Below, in pieces: positions 18,058 through 27,600 of a stretch of DNA of 64,000 bases. Location of the stretch: positions 1 through 64,000 of the forward strand of contig NZ_JAFBCW010000002.1 of the NCBI RefSeq assembly GCF_016907915.1. The letters run 5' to 3'. The notes under the pieces were generated by a model. The model saw nothing but the letters and a program-made list of their open reading frames with translations. It did no database searches and had not been told where the DNA came from. Made by a program: the position numbers and the translations under genes. Position 1 is the stretch's first letter. Every line of letters starts with the position of its first letter. Origin of the DNA: Desulforadius tongensis (GTDB lineage Bacteria > Bacillota > Desulfotomaculia > Desulfotomaculales > Desulfohalotomaculaceae).

Positions 18058-18702
18058 ATGAGTGCTAATGCACAAAGAGATGTTGCGGCAGATTATCACC
18101 TGTTAGTTGACGAGGAAGTGGTGGAGTATGCCCGGAAAGGTGATGACCTAGCGCAGGAGTACTTGATTAACAAGTACAAAAACTTTGTGCGTGCCAAAGC
18201 CCGCAGTTATTTTTTGATTGGGGCGGACCGGGAAGATATTATCCAGGAGGGTATGATTGGCCTGTACAAGGCAATTCGCGATTTCAGGATGGATAAGCTG
18301 TCATCCTTTAGGGCTTTTGCAGAATTGTGCATTACCAGGCAGATTATTACGGCCATTAAAACAGCCACCAGGCAAAAACACATACCCCTTAACTCATACG
18401 TTTCATTGAACAAGCCCATTTACGATGAAGATTCCGATCGTACCCTGCTGGATGTTATTTCGGGTTCCAAAATTACAGACCCGGAAGAATTGATTGTAAG
18501 CAGAGAAGAATTTGACGATATTGAAGAAAAGATGGGTGAGATTCTCAGTTCGCTGGAGTGGAAGGTTCTAATGTCCTACCTGGAGGGAAAGTCATACCAG
18601 GAAATAGCGGCGGAATTAAACCGCCATGTTAAGTCCATTGATAACGCGCTGCAGAGGGTTAAGCGCAAGATCGAACGCTATTTAGAAAAACGGGAAGTAT
18701 GA
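18058..18702 (+). CDS. sigH: SigH, stationary-phase/sporulation sigma factor
   Basis: Sigma-70 family factor that drives early sporulation and post-exponential genes. The 214-aa protein has region 2 (KYKNFVRAKARSYFLIGADR, DIIQEGMIGLYKAIRDF) and region 4 helix-turn-helix (YLEGKSYQEIAAELNRHVK). The ATG has AAAGCGGGG upstream; a GTG one codon earlier is also possible. The frame is open 51 codons further upstream but includes the promoter, so that part is not coding. It sits at the conserved rae1-sigH-rpmG position, here separated from rpmG by tRNAs and tuf. Confidence 0.95.
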   Translation: MSANAQRDVAADYHLLVDEEVVEYARKGDDLAQEYLINKYKNFVRAKARSYFLIGADREDIIQEGMIGLYKAIRDFRMDKLSSFRAFAELCITRQIITAIKTATRQKHIPLNSYVSLNKPIYDEDSDRTLLDVISGSKITDPEELIVSREEFDDIEEKMGEILSSLEWKVLMSYLEGKSYQEIAAELNRHVKSIDNALQRVKRKIERYLEKREV

Positions 18703-18738
18703 TTTTAACAGTAGATAAATTTGTTAATAAAAATGGTG

Positions 18739-18767
18739 TTGACAGCCAAAGACAGACATGTTAAGAT
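18739..18767 (+). promoter_or_regulatory. Sigma-A promoter of the tRNA cluster
   Basis: TTGACA and TAAGAT with 17-bp spacing and an extended TGT, about 50 bases before the first tRNA. Confidence 0.8.
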
Positions 18768-18825
18768 AGAACTTGCGTTGAGGGGTGGGAATGAATCGCC
18801 TCTCCAGCGCAGATAAAAGGTGTAA

Positions 18826-18901
18826 GCTGGCGTAGCTCAATTGGTAGAGCAGCTGACTTGTAATCAGCAGGTTGCAGGTTCAAGTCCTGTCGCCAGCTCC
18901 A
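18826..18901 (+). tRNA. tRNA-Thr (TGT)
   Basis: Acceptor arms GCTGGCG and CGCCAGC pair perfectly. The anticodon loop is CTTGTAA with TGT, reading ACA. Discriminator T and CCA are encoded. First tRNA of a five-gene cluster. Confidence 0.97.
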
Positions 18902-18914
18902 TAAATAATACTGT

Positions 18915-19001
<87 letters not shown>

Positions 19002-19015
19002 AAGCAAAAAAGGTA

Positions 19016-19044
19016 TTGACATAAAGAACAAGGTATGATAAAAT
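19016..19044 (+). promoter_or_regulatory. Internal promoter in front of the initiator tRNA
   Basis: TTGACA and TAAAAT with 17-bp spacing and an extended TGA, lying between tRNA-Tyr and tRNA-fMet. It would let fMet, Thr(GGT) and Met be transcribed separately from the first two tRNAs. Confidence 0.75.
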
Positions 19045-19056
19045 AATCCTTGCTGA

Positions 19057-19132
<76 letters not shown>

Positions 19133-19134
19133 AT

Positions 19135-19210
<76 letters not shown>

Positions 19211-19220
19211 GTTAAAACAT

Positions 19221-19297
19221 GGCGGTGTAGCTCAGCTGGTCAGAGCACACGGTTCATACCCGTGGCGTCGCTGGTTCGAATCCAGCCACCGCTACCA
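19221..19297 (+). tRNA. Elongator tRNA-Met (CAT)
   Basis: Acceptor GGCGGTG pairs with CACCGCT (with a G-T at the end). The anticodon loop is TTCATAC with CAT. It lacks the C1-A72 mismatch and the three GC pairs of the initiator, and its body resembles known Firmicutes elongator Met. A lysidine-modified tRNA-Ile2 is the alternative but less likely. Confidence 0.88.
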
Positions 19298-19299
19298 GA

Positions 19300-19328
19300 A
19301 AGCCGGTCTTTAAGGCCGGTTCTTTTTT
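19300..19328 (+). terminator. Terminator of the tRNA cluster
   Basis: AGCCGG and CCGGTT form a short stem with a nine-base loop, followed by six T residues. tuf begins about 165 bases later; no strong separate tuf promoter was found, so partial read-through is possible. Confidence 0.75.
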
Positions 19329-19492
19329 GTTTTTTCAGCAGCTTTTAAGCAGGATTTTGTGTTTTAATATCGAATGCTACATACTGGTGTTTATTAAAGG
19401 CCCTGTGGCAAAGAGGGGCGAAAAGTATATTTGCTGTAACTTATGGCAATAACTTAAAAGAGTGTTAAAAGATGTTAAGGGGGAAGAGTGAA

Positions 19493-20695
19493 ATGGCAAA
19501 GGTTAAATTTGAGCGCACTAAGCCGCACGTGAACATCGGTACCATCGGTCACGTTGACCATGGTAAAACCACTCTTACTGCCGCCATTACCATTACACTG
19601 TCTAAGTCTTTTGGTGGCGATGTTAAGAAATACGACGAAATCGACAATGCTCCGGAAGAGCGTGAACGCGGTATTACTATTAACACAGCTCACGTGGAGT
19701 ATGAGACCGAAAAACGTCACTATGCCCACGTGGACTGCCCGGGACACGCTGACTACGTTAAGAACATGATTACCGGTGCCGCTCAAATGGACGGTGCTAT
19801 TCTGGTGGTATCCGCTGCTGACGGTCCGATGCCCCAAACCCGTGAGCACATTCTGCTGTCCCGCCAGGTAGGCGTTCCTTCCATCGTTGTATTTTTAAAT
19901 AAAGCCGATATGGTAGACGATGAAGAGCTGCTGGAACTGGTGGACATGGAAGTACGTGAACTGCTGAATGAATACGAGTTCCCCGGCGATGACACTCCCA
20001 TTGTTGCCGGCTCTGCTTTAAAAGCTATGGAGTGCGGCTGCGGCAGCCGGGAGTGTGAATGGTGCGGTAAGATTTGGGAACTGATGGATAAGGTGGACGA
20101 GTACATTCCCACCCCTGAGCGTGACACCGATAAAGACTTCTTGATGCCTGTGGAGGACGTATTCTCCATCACCGGTCGCGGTACCGTTGCCACCGGTCGT
20201 GTGGAGCGCGGTATGGTTAAGCAGGGTGATGAGGTAGAAATCGTAGGTTTGGCTGACGAGCCGAAGAAGACCGTTGTAACCGGTGTGGAAATGTTCCGCA
20301 AGCTGCTGGACTATGCGGAAGCCGGAGATAACGTTGGCTGCCTGCTGCGGGGTATCGACCGTAAGGAGATCGAGCGCGGCCAAGTGCTGGCTAAACCCGG
20401 CAGCATCAACCCGCACACCAAGTTTGATGCGGAAGTATATGTACTGACCAAAGAAGAAGGCGGCCGTCACACCCCGTTCTTTAACGGATACCGCCCGCAG
20501 TTCTACTTCCGTACCACCGACGTTACCGGTACAATTCAGCTGCCGGAGGGTGTGGAAATGGTAATGCCCGGTGACAACACCAAATTTACCATTGAGTTAA
20601 TCACCCCCATTGCTATTGAAGAAGGTCTGCGTTTTGCTATTCGTGAGGGCGGCCGTACCGTAGGTGCCGGCGTTGTAACAGCCATTCACGAGTAA
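19493..20695 (+). CDS. tuf: Elongation factor Tu, copy 1
   Basis: GTPase that brings aminoacyl-tRNA to the ribosome. The 400-aa protein has G1 GHVDHGKT (19-26), DCPGH (81-85) and NKAD (136-139). The G domain carries an insertion with C181, C183, C188 and C191, a CxCx4CxxC pattern absent from E. coli EF-Tu. The coding sequence is nearly identical to a second copy downstream of fusA: I count about nine base differences, giving only V4/A4 and M241/I241. The ATG has AAGGGGGAAG upstream. It lies between the tRNA cluster and rpmG, the tufB-type position. Confidence 0.97.
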   Translation: MAKVKFERTKPHVNIGTIGHVDHGKTTLTAAITITLSKSFGGDVKKYDEIDNAPEERERGITINTAHVEYETEKRHYAHVDCPGHADYVKNMITGAAQMDGAILVVSAADGPMPQTREHILLSRQVGVPSIVVFLNKADMVDDEELLELVDMEVRELLNEYEFPGDDTPIVAGSALKAMECGCGSRECEWCGKIWELMDKVDEYIPTPERDTDKDFLMPVEDVFSITGRGTVATGRVERGMVKQGDEVEIVGLADEPKKTVVTGVEMFRKLLDYAEAGDNVGCLLRGIDRKEIERGQVLAKPGSINPHTKFDAEVYVLTKEEGGRHTPFFNGYRPQFYFRTTDVTGTIQLPEGVEMVMPGDNTKFTIELITPIAIEEGLRFAIREGGRTVGAGVVTAIHE

Positions 20696-20706
20696 AAAGG
20701 AACACG

Positions 20707-20739
20707 GTTAAAAAAGTGGGGACCCCCCACTTTTTTAAC
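20707..20739 (+). terminator. Terminator of tuf copy 1
   Basis: A 15-bp perfect stem (GTTAAAAAAGTGGGG with its complement) around a three-base loop. The T6 run forms the lower part of the stem. Confidence 0.93.
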
Positions 20740-20851
20740 TGTACCAGGAAAAGATAAAATGCAAGCAGCATTTGAAAAGCATAAATGTCCTGGTATATAG
20801 TGGCAGGTAAGGTGTTAAACTAGAAATATTAACTATTGAACATAAAGGCTA

Positions 20852-20880
20852 TTGACATGTAATAATACTTGTGATAAATT
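20852..20880 (+). promoter_or_regulatory. Promoter of rpmG-secE-nusG
   Basis: TTGACA and TAAATT with 17-bp spacing and an extended TGA, about 55 bases before rpmG. Confidence 0.65.
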
Positions 20881-20936
20881 TGATAAGGTGAAATTCAATA
20901 AGCTGCTTGAGGTTTTTTTATTTTTGGGAGGTGGCA

Positions 20937-21089
20937 ATGGTGAGGGTAGGTGTTACGCTGGCTTGCACAGAGTGCAAGAGAAGAAACTACACTACTACTA
21001 AGAATAAAAGGAACAACCCCGATAGGCTTGAATTGAGGAAGTATTGTCCCTTCTGCAAAACTCATACCATGCATAAAGAAACCAGGTAA
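20937..21089 (+). CDS. rpmG: Ribosomal protein L33, zinc-ribbon form
   Basis: 50S protein near the E site. The 50-aa sequence has two CxxC pairs (CTEC, CPFC), the zinc-containing C+ form. Many Firmicutes keep a second, cysteine-free copy for zinc starvation; none is seen here. The ATG is five bases after GGGAGG; a GTG at the next codon is an alternative. First gene of rpmG-secE-nusG. Confidence 0.95.
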   Translation: MVRVGVTLACTECKRRNYTTTKNKRNNPDRLELRKYCPFCKTHTMHKETR

Positions 21090-21141
21090 TCGGGCTGGAA
21101 GGCAGTTGTTATCAGTACATTGGTTTAAGGATGTGGCATAA

Positions 21142-21426
21142 ATGGTAGTTTCTAAAAAACAAGCCGCAGAGAAAAAAGGTGCAGCGGTGGCCCAAAAAGC
21201 CCCGGCTAAAGCTGCAAAAAAGGATAAAGCGGCTAAAGGTCGCCTGCAGGTAGTTAAAGACTTTTTTGCAGGGGTTAAAATGGAGTTAAAAAAGATACAT
21301 TGGCCGACACGCCGGGAAGCGATGGTTTATACAGGTGTTGTTTTAACAACAGTAACCCTTGTTGCCATGATTATATGGATTCTAGATTCCATACTTAGTG
21401 GAGGCATGGCCCTGATTATAAAATAA
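21142..21426 (+). CDS. secE: SecE, preprotein translocase subunit
   Basis: Clamps SecY in the membrane channel. The 94-aa protein has an unusually long Ala/Lys-rich N-terminal tail (about residues 1-33), then the SecE amphipathic signature (FFAGVKMELKKIHWPTRREA) and a single transmembrane helix (about 60-82). The ribosome site is weak (AAGGATG). It sits 17 bases before nusG, as in most bacteria. Confidence 0.95.
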   Translation: MVVSKKQAAEKKGAAVAQKAPAKAAKKDKAAKGRLQVVKDFFAGVKMELKKIHWPTRREAMVYTGVVLTTVTLVAMIIWILDSILSGGMALIIK

Positions 21427-21443
21427 GTGAGGTTCCGTTCTCC

Positions 21444-21971
21444 ATGGAAAAAAAGTGGTATGTGATACATACCTACTCCGGATATGAAAACAAAGTTAAA
21501 GCCAACCTGGAAAGACGAATAGAGTCTATGAATATGGAAGAAAAAATCTTCCGTATTTTGGTGCCGATGGAAGATGAAGTGGAACTGAAAAACGGCAGGA
21601 AAAAGGTGGCCAAGAGAAAGGTCTTTCCCGGTTATGTGCTGGTGGAAATGATAATGACTGATGACTCATGGTATGTAGTGCGCAACACTCCCGGTGTAAC
21701 AGGGTTTGTGGGTTCTGGTACCAAGCCTATTCCTTTAAGTGATCAGGAAGTTAAAGCCATTATGAGGCAGATAGGCGCGGATGAGCCGCGGCCCAAAGTT
21801 CCTTACTCTGTAGGGGAACAAGTGCGGGTTAACACCGGTCCTTTTGAAAATTTTGCTGGTGTGATAGAAGAAATATACCCTGAAAAGGGTAAATTAAAGG
21901 TTATGGTATCTATGTTTGGACGGGAAACTCCCATAGAATTAGATTTTTCCCAAGTAGAAAAAATTGACTAG
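21444..21971 (+). CDS. nusG: NusG, transcription elongation/termination factor
   Basis: NusG binds RNA polymerase and modulates pausing and Rho. The 175-aa protein has the NGN domain (WYVIHTYSGYENKVKANLE, FPGYVLVEM) and a C-terminal KOW domain (GEQVRVNTGPFENFAGVIEEI). Start ATG has a weak AGGTTCC-type ribosome site and follows secE closely. Confidence 0.97.
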   Translation: MEKKWYVIHTYSGYENKVKANLERRIESMNMEEKIFRILVPMEDEVELKNGRKKVAKRKVFPGYVLVEMIMTDDSWYVVRNTPGVTGFVGSGTKPIPLSDQEVKAIMRQIGADEPRPKVPYSVGEQVRVNTGPFENFAGVIEEIYPEKGKLKVMVSMFGRETPIELDFSQVEKID

Positions 21972-21995
21972 ATATCGTGTGAGGAGGTGTGAGTA

Positions 21996-22424
21996 GTGGC
22001 TAAGAAGGTAGCTGCTGTTGTAAAATTACAGATTCCTGCTGGTAAGGCGAGTCCTGCACCCCCTGTGGGACCGGCCCTTGGTCAGCATGGGGTTAATATT
22101 ATGGGGTTTGTAAAGGAGTTTAATGAAAGAACCGCTAAACAGGCGGGTTTGATTATCCCGGTGGAATTAACCGTGTATGAAGACCGCTCCTTTACCTTTA
22201 TTTGTAAAACCCCGCCTGCTGCGGTGCTGCTGAAGAAGGCAGCCGGCATTGAAACGGCATCGGGTGAGCCAAACCGCAACAAGGTAGCTCAAGTGCCGCG
22301 CTCTAAAGTGAAAGAAATTGCTGAGCTGAAAATGCCGGACTTAAATGCAGCGGATATTGAAGCGGCAATGCGCATGATTGAGGGTACTGCCCGCAGTATG
22401 GGCATTGAAATTGTAGAAGGCTAA
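21996..22424 (+). CDS. rplK: Ribosomal protein L11
   Basis: 50S GTPase-centre protein. The 142-aa sequence has the standard [20 protein letters not shown] opening. The GTG start lies downstream of a good GAGGAGGTG ribosome site, 24 bases after nusG. First gene of rplKAJL. Confidence 0.97.
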   Translation: MAKKVAAVVKLQIPAGKASPAPPVGPALGQHGVNIMGFVKEFNERTAKQAGLIIPVELTVYEDRSFTFICKTPPAAVLLKKAAGIETASGEPNRNKVAQVPRSKVKEIAELKMPDLNAADIEAAMRMIEGTARSMGIEIVEG

Positions 22425-22444
22425 TATGCTGCTGACACCATAGC

Positions 22445-22486
22445 AGTGGTGTTGGGTTGTGGGAGGATTTTTCCGTTAATACCACT
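22445..22486 (+). promoter_or_regulatory. Candidate L1-binding mRNA site in front of rplA
   Basis: AGTGGTGTT (22445-22453) and AATACCACT (22478-22486) form a nine-base-pair stem with one wobble. They close a loop containing GGTTGTGGGAGG, which resembles the GGTGGGAGG of the L1-binding helix in 23S rRNA. L1 is known to repress its own mRNA through such mimicry in E. coli and archaea. The site ends just before the rplA ribosome site. Confidence 0.6.
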
Positions 22487-22501
22487 AAGGAGGTTTGAAC
22501 T

Positions 22502-23197
22502 ATGCCCAAACATGGCAAGAAATATCAAGAGGCAGTGAAAGCTGTTGATGGCAGCAGGCTGTACGATCTGCCGGAAGCTGTAGAGCTGGTTAAGAAAACA
22601 GCGCCGGCTAAGTTCGACGAAACTGTTGAAGTGGCCGTTCGCTTGAATGTCGATGTTCGGCACGCCGATCAGCAGATCCGCGGTGCCGTTGTACTGCCCC
22701 ACGGCATTGGTAAAAGCAAAACGGTATTAGTTTTTGCTAAAGGCGACAAAGCCAAAGAAGCTGAAGCTGCCGGAGCAGATTTCGTGGGAGCAGAAGATCT
22801 GGTGGAAAAAATTCAAGGCGGCTGGCTGGGCTTTGATGTGGCCATTGCCACTCCTGATATGATGGCTGTAGTGGGTAAATTGGGGCGTATACTTGGTCCC
22901 CGGGGCTTAATGCCCAACCCGAAAACCGGCACTGTAACCATGGATGTTGAGCGTGCCGTGAAAGAAGCTAAGGCAGGTAAAATTAACTACCGTACCGACA
23001 AAGCCGGTATTATCCACGCACCCATTGGTAAGGTTTCTTTTGATGCAGAAAAGCTGCAGGATAACTTTAAAACCCTGCTCAGTACATTAATTAAAGCCAG
23101 ACCGGCTGCGGTAAAAGGTACTTTTATAAAGTCCGTTACTTTGTCCAGTACCATGGGACCTGGTATTAAAGTGAATCCCCAAAATATTTCAGGCTAA
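22502..23197 (+). CDS. rplA: Ribosomal protein L1
   Basis: 50S L1-stalk protein and translational repressor. The 231-aa sequence begins [14 protein letters not shown] and has the conserved [18 protein letters not shown] block (about residues 127-144). The ATG has an AAGGAGG ribosome site. The candidate L1 site lies in the 77-base gap after rplK. Confidence 0.97.
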   Translation: MPKHGKKYQEAVKAVDGSRLYDLPEAVELVKKTAPAKFDETVEVAVRLNVDVRHADQQIRGAVVLPHGIGKSKTVLVFAKGDKAKEAEAAGADFVGAEDLVEKIQGGWLGFDVAIATPDMMAVVGKLGRILGPRGLMPNPKTGTVTMDVERAVKEAKAGKINYRTDKAGIIHAPIGKVSFDAEKLQDNFKTLLSTLIKARPAAVKGTFIKSVTLSSTMGPGIKVNPQNISG

Positions 23198-23224
23198 TTT
23201 TAGCCAGTACTCACACGTTAAAAT

Positions 23225-23362
23225 TTGATAGGGTAAAATCCTGCTGTAGACCGTTGGTGTTTTAAACTTAATGACAGCAGTCGCCAACGCAGGCCGGAGA
23301 ATTCCTGTGCAGTGATATTGTGCGGGGCCTCTGTGCGTGTCTACAGGGGCCCTTTTCTTTTA
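23225..23362 (+). promoter_or_regulatory. L10 leader RNA with attenuator
   Basis: The leader has the L10(L12)4-binding pattern: CTGTAGACCGTTGGTG (kink-turn arm), then TTAATGACAGCAG and GCAGGCCGG pairing segments. It ends in a terminator: GGGCCTCTGT and ACAGGGGCCC form a 10-bp stem (23325-23352) followed by TTTTCTTTT. Excess L10-L12 complex is expected to favour termination and lower rplJL transcription. Confidence 0.85.
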
Positions 23363-23390
23363 ACTTGTTCTGAAGGGAGGTGTTGTGCAA

Positions 23391-23927
23391 ATGCCCACCA
23401 GACAAGAAAAGGAACAAATGGTAGCTGAATTAAAAGAAAAAATGGAAAAGGCTCAAGTGGTTATTTTGGCCGATTACCACGGTATTACTGTGGATAAAAT
23501 CACCGAGCTGCGTTCCCAGCTGCGCAAAGCCGGCTGTGAATTGAAAGTGGCCAAAAATACATTAACCAAAATTGCTGCTAAAGAGCTGGGTATTGAAGGA
23601 CTGGATTCATATTTGGTAGGTCCTACCGTATTAACCTTTGGCTACCAGGATCCTGCAGCGGCAGCTAAAATCTTATCCAAATTTGCTAAAGAAATTAAAG
23701 AAGGTTTGGATATTAAAGTCGGCGTGCTGGAAGGTGCAGTGGTAGACAAGGGTCAAATTAAGGAGCTGGCAAACCTGCCTTCCCGGGAAGAACTGCTGGC
23801 CAAAGTTGTGGGTGGAATGCAGGCCCCGCTGTACGGTTTCGCCGGTGTGCTGGCTGCAAATCTCAGAAATCTGGTTTATGTGCTTGAGGCTGTTCGCAAA
23901 AATAAGGAAGAACAAGCTGCTTCATAA
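23391..23927 (+). CDS. rplJ: Ribosomal protein L10
   Basis: Base of the 50S stalk; its C-terminal helix binds L7/L12 dimers. The 178-aa sequence begins PTRQEKEQMVAELKEKMEKA. The ATG lies eight to ten bases after GGGAGGTG; a GTG two codons earlier is closer to the ribosome site and is the alternative. Controlled by the leader just upstream. Confidence 0.95.
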   Translation: MPTRQEKEQMVAELKEKMEKAQVVILADYHGITVDKITELRSQLRKAGCELKVAKNTLTKIAAKELGIEGLDSYLVGPTVLTFGYQDPAAAAKILSKFAKEIKEGLDIKVGVLEGAVVDKGQIKELANLPSREELLAKVVGGMQAPLYGFAGVLAANLRNLVYVLEAVRKNKEEQAAS

Positions 23928-23984
23928 AACGGGAACATTATTACCAATAAAATTAATCAAGAAGTATCAAGGAGGTAACATAGA

Positions 23985-24365
23985 ATGTCCAAAGTTAATG
24001 AAATTTTAGAAGCGGTAAAAGAAATGACTGTTTTAGAACTGGCTGAGCTGGTTAAAGCTTTTGAGGAAGAATTTGGTGTTAGTGCTGCTGCCCCGGTAGC
24101 TGCTGTAGCTGCTGTTCCCGCTGCTGGCGGAGAAGCTGGTGGTGAAGAAGAAAAGACTGAATTTGATGTTATTCTGAAATCAGCTGGTGCTAAGAAAATT
24201 AACGTAATTAAAGTAGTGCGTGAAATCACCGGTTTAGGTCTGAAAGAAGCAAAAGAATTAGTAGATAATGCTCCCAAGCCGGTTAAAGAAAAGGTTGGCA
24301 AGGAAGACGCTGAATCCATTAAAGCCAAACTGGAAGAAGCCGGTGCTGAAGTAGAAGTTAAGTAA
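23985..24365 (+). CDS. rplL: Ribosomal protein L7/L12
   Basis: Stalk protein that recruits translation GTPases. At 126 aa it has the N-terminal dimerization helix, an Ala/Gly-rich hinge ([22 protein letters not shown]) shorter than 25 residues and the C-terminal factor-binding domain ([24 protein letters not shown]). The ATG follows AAGGAGGTAA. Confidence 0.97.
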   Translation: MSKVNEILEAVKEMTVLELAELVKAFEEEFGVSAAAPVAAVAAVPAAGGEAGGEEEKTEFDVILKSAGAKKINVIKVVREITGLGLKEAKELVDNAPKPVKEKVGKEDAESIKAKLEEAGAEVEVK

Positions 24366-24383
24366 TAATTGACAAGGCTGAAA

Positions 24384-24430
24384 TAACCAAAAAGTGCCTG
24401 GTGATTTATACACCAGGCACTTTTTGGTTA
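24384..24430 (+). terminator. Long perfect hairpin terminator after rplL
   Basis: A 20-bp perfect stem with a seven-base loop. The T5 run is inside the stem rather than after it. It separates rplJL from the rpoB promoter but may let some transcription through. Confidence 0.85.
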
Positions 24431-24478
24431 TAATCCTTGGCGGAAAACCGAAAAAATGTCGGCGGCAGATAAAAAGTA

Positions 24479-24507
24479 TTGACAATATTATTGTTTTGTG
24501 CTAGTAT
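24479..24507 (+). promoter_or_regulatory. Promoter of rpoBC
   Basis: TTGACA and TAGTAT with 17-bp spacing and an extended TGC. It gives a leader of about 180 bases before rpoB. Confidence 0.78.
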
Positions 24508-24611
24508 TTAAAAATGCCATTCTATGGTTGTATAATCCCTTTTTTGTACCTAAAGCAAGGGTGAATGTATTGGTAATAATTAGGGTAAAATATAGAAGAT
24601 AAGGGTTGTGT

Positions 24612-24665
24612 AAAAAGCGAGGTTGTGAGGTTATAAAACCGTAGCCTTGCTTTTCGCTTGTTTTT
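24612..24665 (+). terminator. Candidate attenuator hairpin in the rpoB leader
   Basis: AAAAGCGAGGTT (24613-24624) can pair with AGCCTTGCTTTT (24643-24654). Alternatively AAGCGA can pair with TCGCTT right before GTTTTT, a more terminator-like shape. An inner GGTT/AACC hairpin is also possible. Competing folds 30 bases before the start codon suggest attenuation, but this is inference. Confidence 0.5.
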
Positions 24666-24692
24666 AATTTTATAAGGGGTGTGATGCACTAG

Positions 24693-27600
24693 ATGGTCTT
24701 TCCGGAAAAGGTTGGTGCCAGGGTTAGGTGGAACTTCGGTAAACTTAAAGAAGTGCTGCAATTGCCCAACCTGATAGAAATTCAAAAGGATTCCTACCAG
24801 TGGTTCCTGGGTAGAGGTTTAAGAGAGGTGTTTCACGACATATCTCCCATCCAGGATTTTACCGGCAATTTGGTGCTTGAGTTTTTGGATTACACCCTGG
24901 GTGAACCCAAATACTCGGTGGAAGAATGTAAAGAGCGTGATGTTACCTATGCTGCGCCGCTAAGGGTTAAAGTAAGGCTGATTAACAAAGAAACCGGTGA
25001 AGTGAAAGAGCAGGAGGTCTATATGGGGGATTTCCCTTTAATGACCGAAAAGGGAACTTTTATTATTAACGGTGCTGAGCGGGTTATAGTCAGCCAGCTG
25101 GTGCGCTCGCCAGGGGTTTACTTCACCGAAACCGTTGACCCCAGCGGTAAAAAACTTTACGGTGCAACAATAATTCCCAACCGGGGTGCTTGGTTGGAGT
25201 TTGAAACGGATGTAAATGACCATCTGTTTGTACGGATAGATCGTACTCGTAAAATCCCGGCTACGGTGCTGATAAGGGCACTGGGGTACGGTTCAGATCA
25301 GCAGATACTGGAGCTGTTTGACAATGACAAAAATATCAATGAAACTCTCAGCAGGGATAACACTGATACGGAAGAAGATGCCCTGGTGGAAATATACAAG
25401 AGATTGAGGCCGGGTGAACCCCCTACCGTTGAAAGCGCTCGTTCTTTACTAGAAACTTTATTCTTTGATCCCAAGCGATATGACTTGGCTAATGTGGGTC
25501 GTTACAAAATACATAAGAAATTAAAGCATGGAGTGTTATACCGCTATAAAAACGAAGAAAACGGCGCTAAAGAATTTGACCGGTACCTGCAAAAGGAAGT
25601 GCCGGTGGAAAGGGAATATATAAGGGAATTAACCCCGGAAGATATTATTGAGACCGTTCGCTACCTGCTGGGCTTAATGCAGGGTAAAGGCTATGTGGAT
25701 GATATAGATCACCTGGGCAACCGCCGCCTGCGTTCAGTGGGGGAACTGCTGCAGAACCAATTCCGGATTGGCCTGTCCCGGATGGAGAGAGTGGTACGTG
25801 AACGGATGACCATTCAGGATGTGGATGTTATAACACCGCAGGTGCTGATAAATATTCGCCCGGTGGTGGCGGCGATAAAAGAGTTTTTCGGTTCCAGCCA
25901 GCTGTCTCAATTTATGGACCAGACGAACCCGCTGGCCGAATTAACGCACAAGCGCAGGCTGTCTGCTTTGGGCCCCGGTGGTCTTTCCAGGGAGCGGGCA
26001 GGATTTGAAGTGCGCGACGTGCACCACTCGCACTACGGCCGCATGTGTCCCATTGAGACGCCGGAAGGTCCCAACATCGGCTTGATCGGCTCGTTATCCA
26101 CCTATGCCAGGATAAACGATTTCGGCTTTATGGAAACCCCGTATCGCAAGGTGGATAAAGAAAACAAGCGTGTTACCGATGAAATTGTTTACCTGACGGC
26201 GGACGAAGAAGAACATGTCGTTATAGCCCAGGCCAACGCGGCGTTGGATAAAGATGGCTGTTTTATCGAGGAGCGGGTAAACGCCCGCCGGGGCCATGAT
26301 ATTTTGGTGGTACCGGTGAGCAAGGTTGACTACATGGATGTGTCGCCGAAACAGGTATTTAGTGTGGCCACATCATTAATCCCCTTTTTGGAACACGACG
26401 ATGCCAACCGGGCCCTGATGGGTGCCAACATGCAGCGCCAGGCTGTGCCCCTTTTGCGGCCCCAGGCGCCGCTGGTGGGCACGGGTATAGAGCACAAAGC
26501 CCTGCGGGATTCCGGGGCGGCGGTGGTGGCGAAGCGAAACGGCGTGGTGGAAAAAGTTACGGCCACTGAGATACGTGTACGGGCGGAAGACGGCTCTCTT
26601 GATGTTTATAAGCTGCTTAAATTTGCCCGTTCCAACCAGGGTACGTGTATCAATCAAAAGCCAATAGTGGACAAGGGGCAAAAGATTTACGCGGGAGAAA
26701 TTATTGCCGACGGTCCTTCTTCCGACAACGGGGAACTGGCCTTGGGGCGTAACGTGCTGGTGGCCTTCATGCCCTGGGAAGGTTACAATTATGAGGACGC
26801 CATACTGGTAAGCGAAAAAATGGTGAAGGAAGATTACTTTACATCCATTCATATTGAAGAATATGAGTGTGATGCCCGGGACACCAAGTTAGGCCCCGAA
26901 GAAATTACCAGGGATATACCCAATGTGGGTGAAGAAATTTTAAAAGACCTGGATGAACGGGGCATTATCCGGGTGGGAGCTGAAGTTCGCCCGGGAGATA
27001 TACTGGTGGGTAAGGTTACTCCTAAGGGAGAAACCGAGCTTACTGCTGAAGAGCGTCTGCTGCGGGCTATTTTTGGTGAAAAGGCCAGGGAAGTACGGGA
27101 TACATCACTGCGGGTGCCCCATGGGGAAGCGGGTAAAATTGTTGATGTTAAAGTATTTTCCAGGGAAAACGGTGACGAGCTGCCCCCGGGGGTAAATCAA
27201 CTGGTACGGGTTTATATAGCTCAAAAGAGGAAAATCTCTGAGGGCGATAAAATGGCCGGCCGTCACGGCAACAAGGGTGTTATTGCCCGTATTCTGCCGG
27301 AAGAGGATATGCCCTTCCTGCCTGACGGCACACCGGTGGAGATTGTTTTAAACCCCCTGGGGGTTCCTTCCCGGATGAATATCGGTCAGGTGTTGGAAAC
27401 TCACCTGGGATGGGCAGCTAAGGCCCTTGGTTTTCACGTTGCCACCCCTGTATTTAACGGTGCCTCTGAAGAGGATATTGTGGAAAGCCTGCGCAAAGCC
27501 GGTTTGCCGGAAATAGGTAAAATTACTCTTTATGACGGCAGAACAGGGGAGCCTTTTGATAATCCTGTGACGGTGGGTTATGTATATATGTTAAAATTGG

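Noticed and set aside
19221-19297. tRNA-Ile2 (lysidine CAT) instead of Met
   Set aside because: The acceptor and anticodon-stem sequence fits Firmicutes elongator tRNA-Met better; a tRNA-Ile2 would usually differ there.
19783-20301. 172-aa and 150-aa reverse-strand frames inside tuf (also in the second copy)
   Set aside because: They lie wholly inside the well-conserved EF-Tu gene, have no ribosome site and result from its codon bias.
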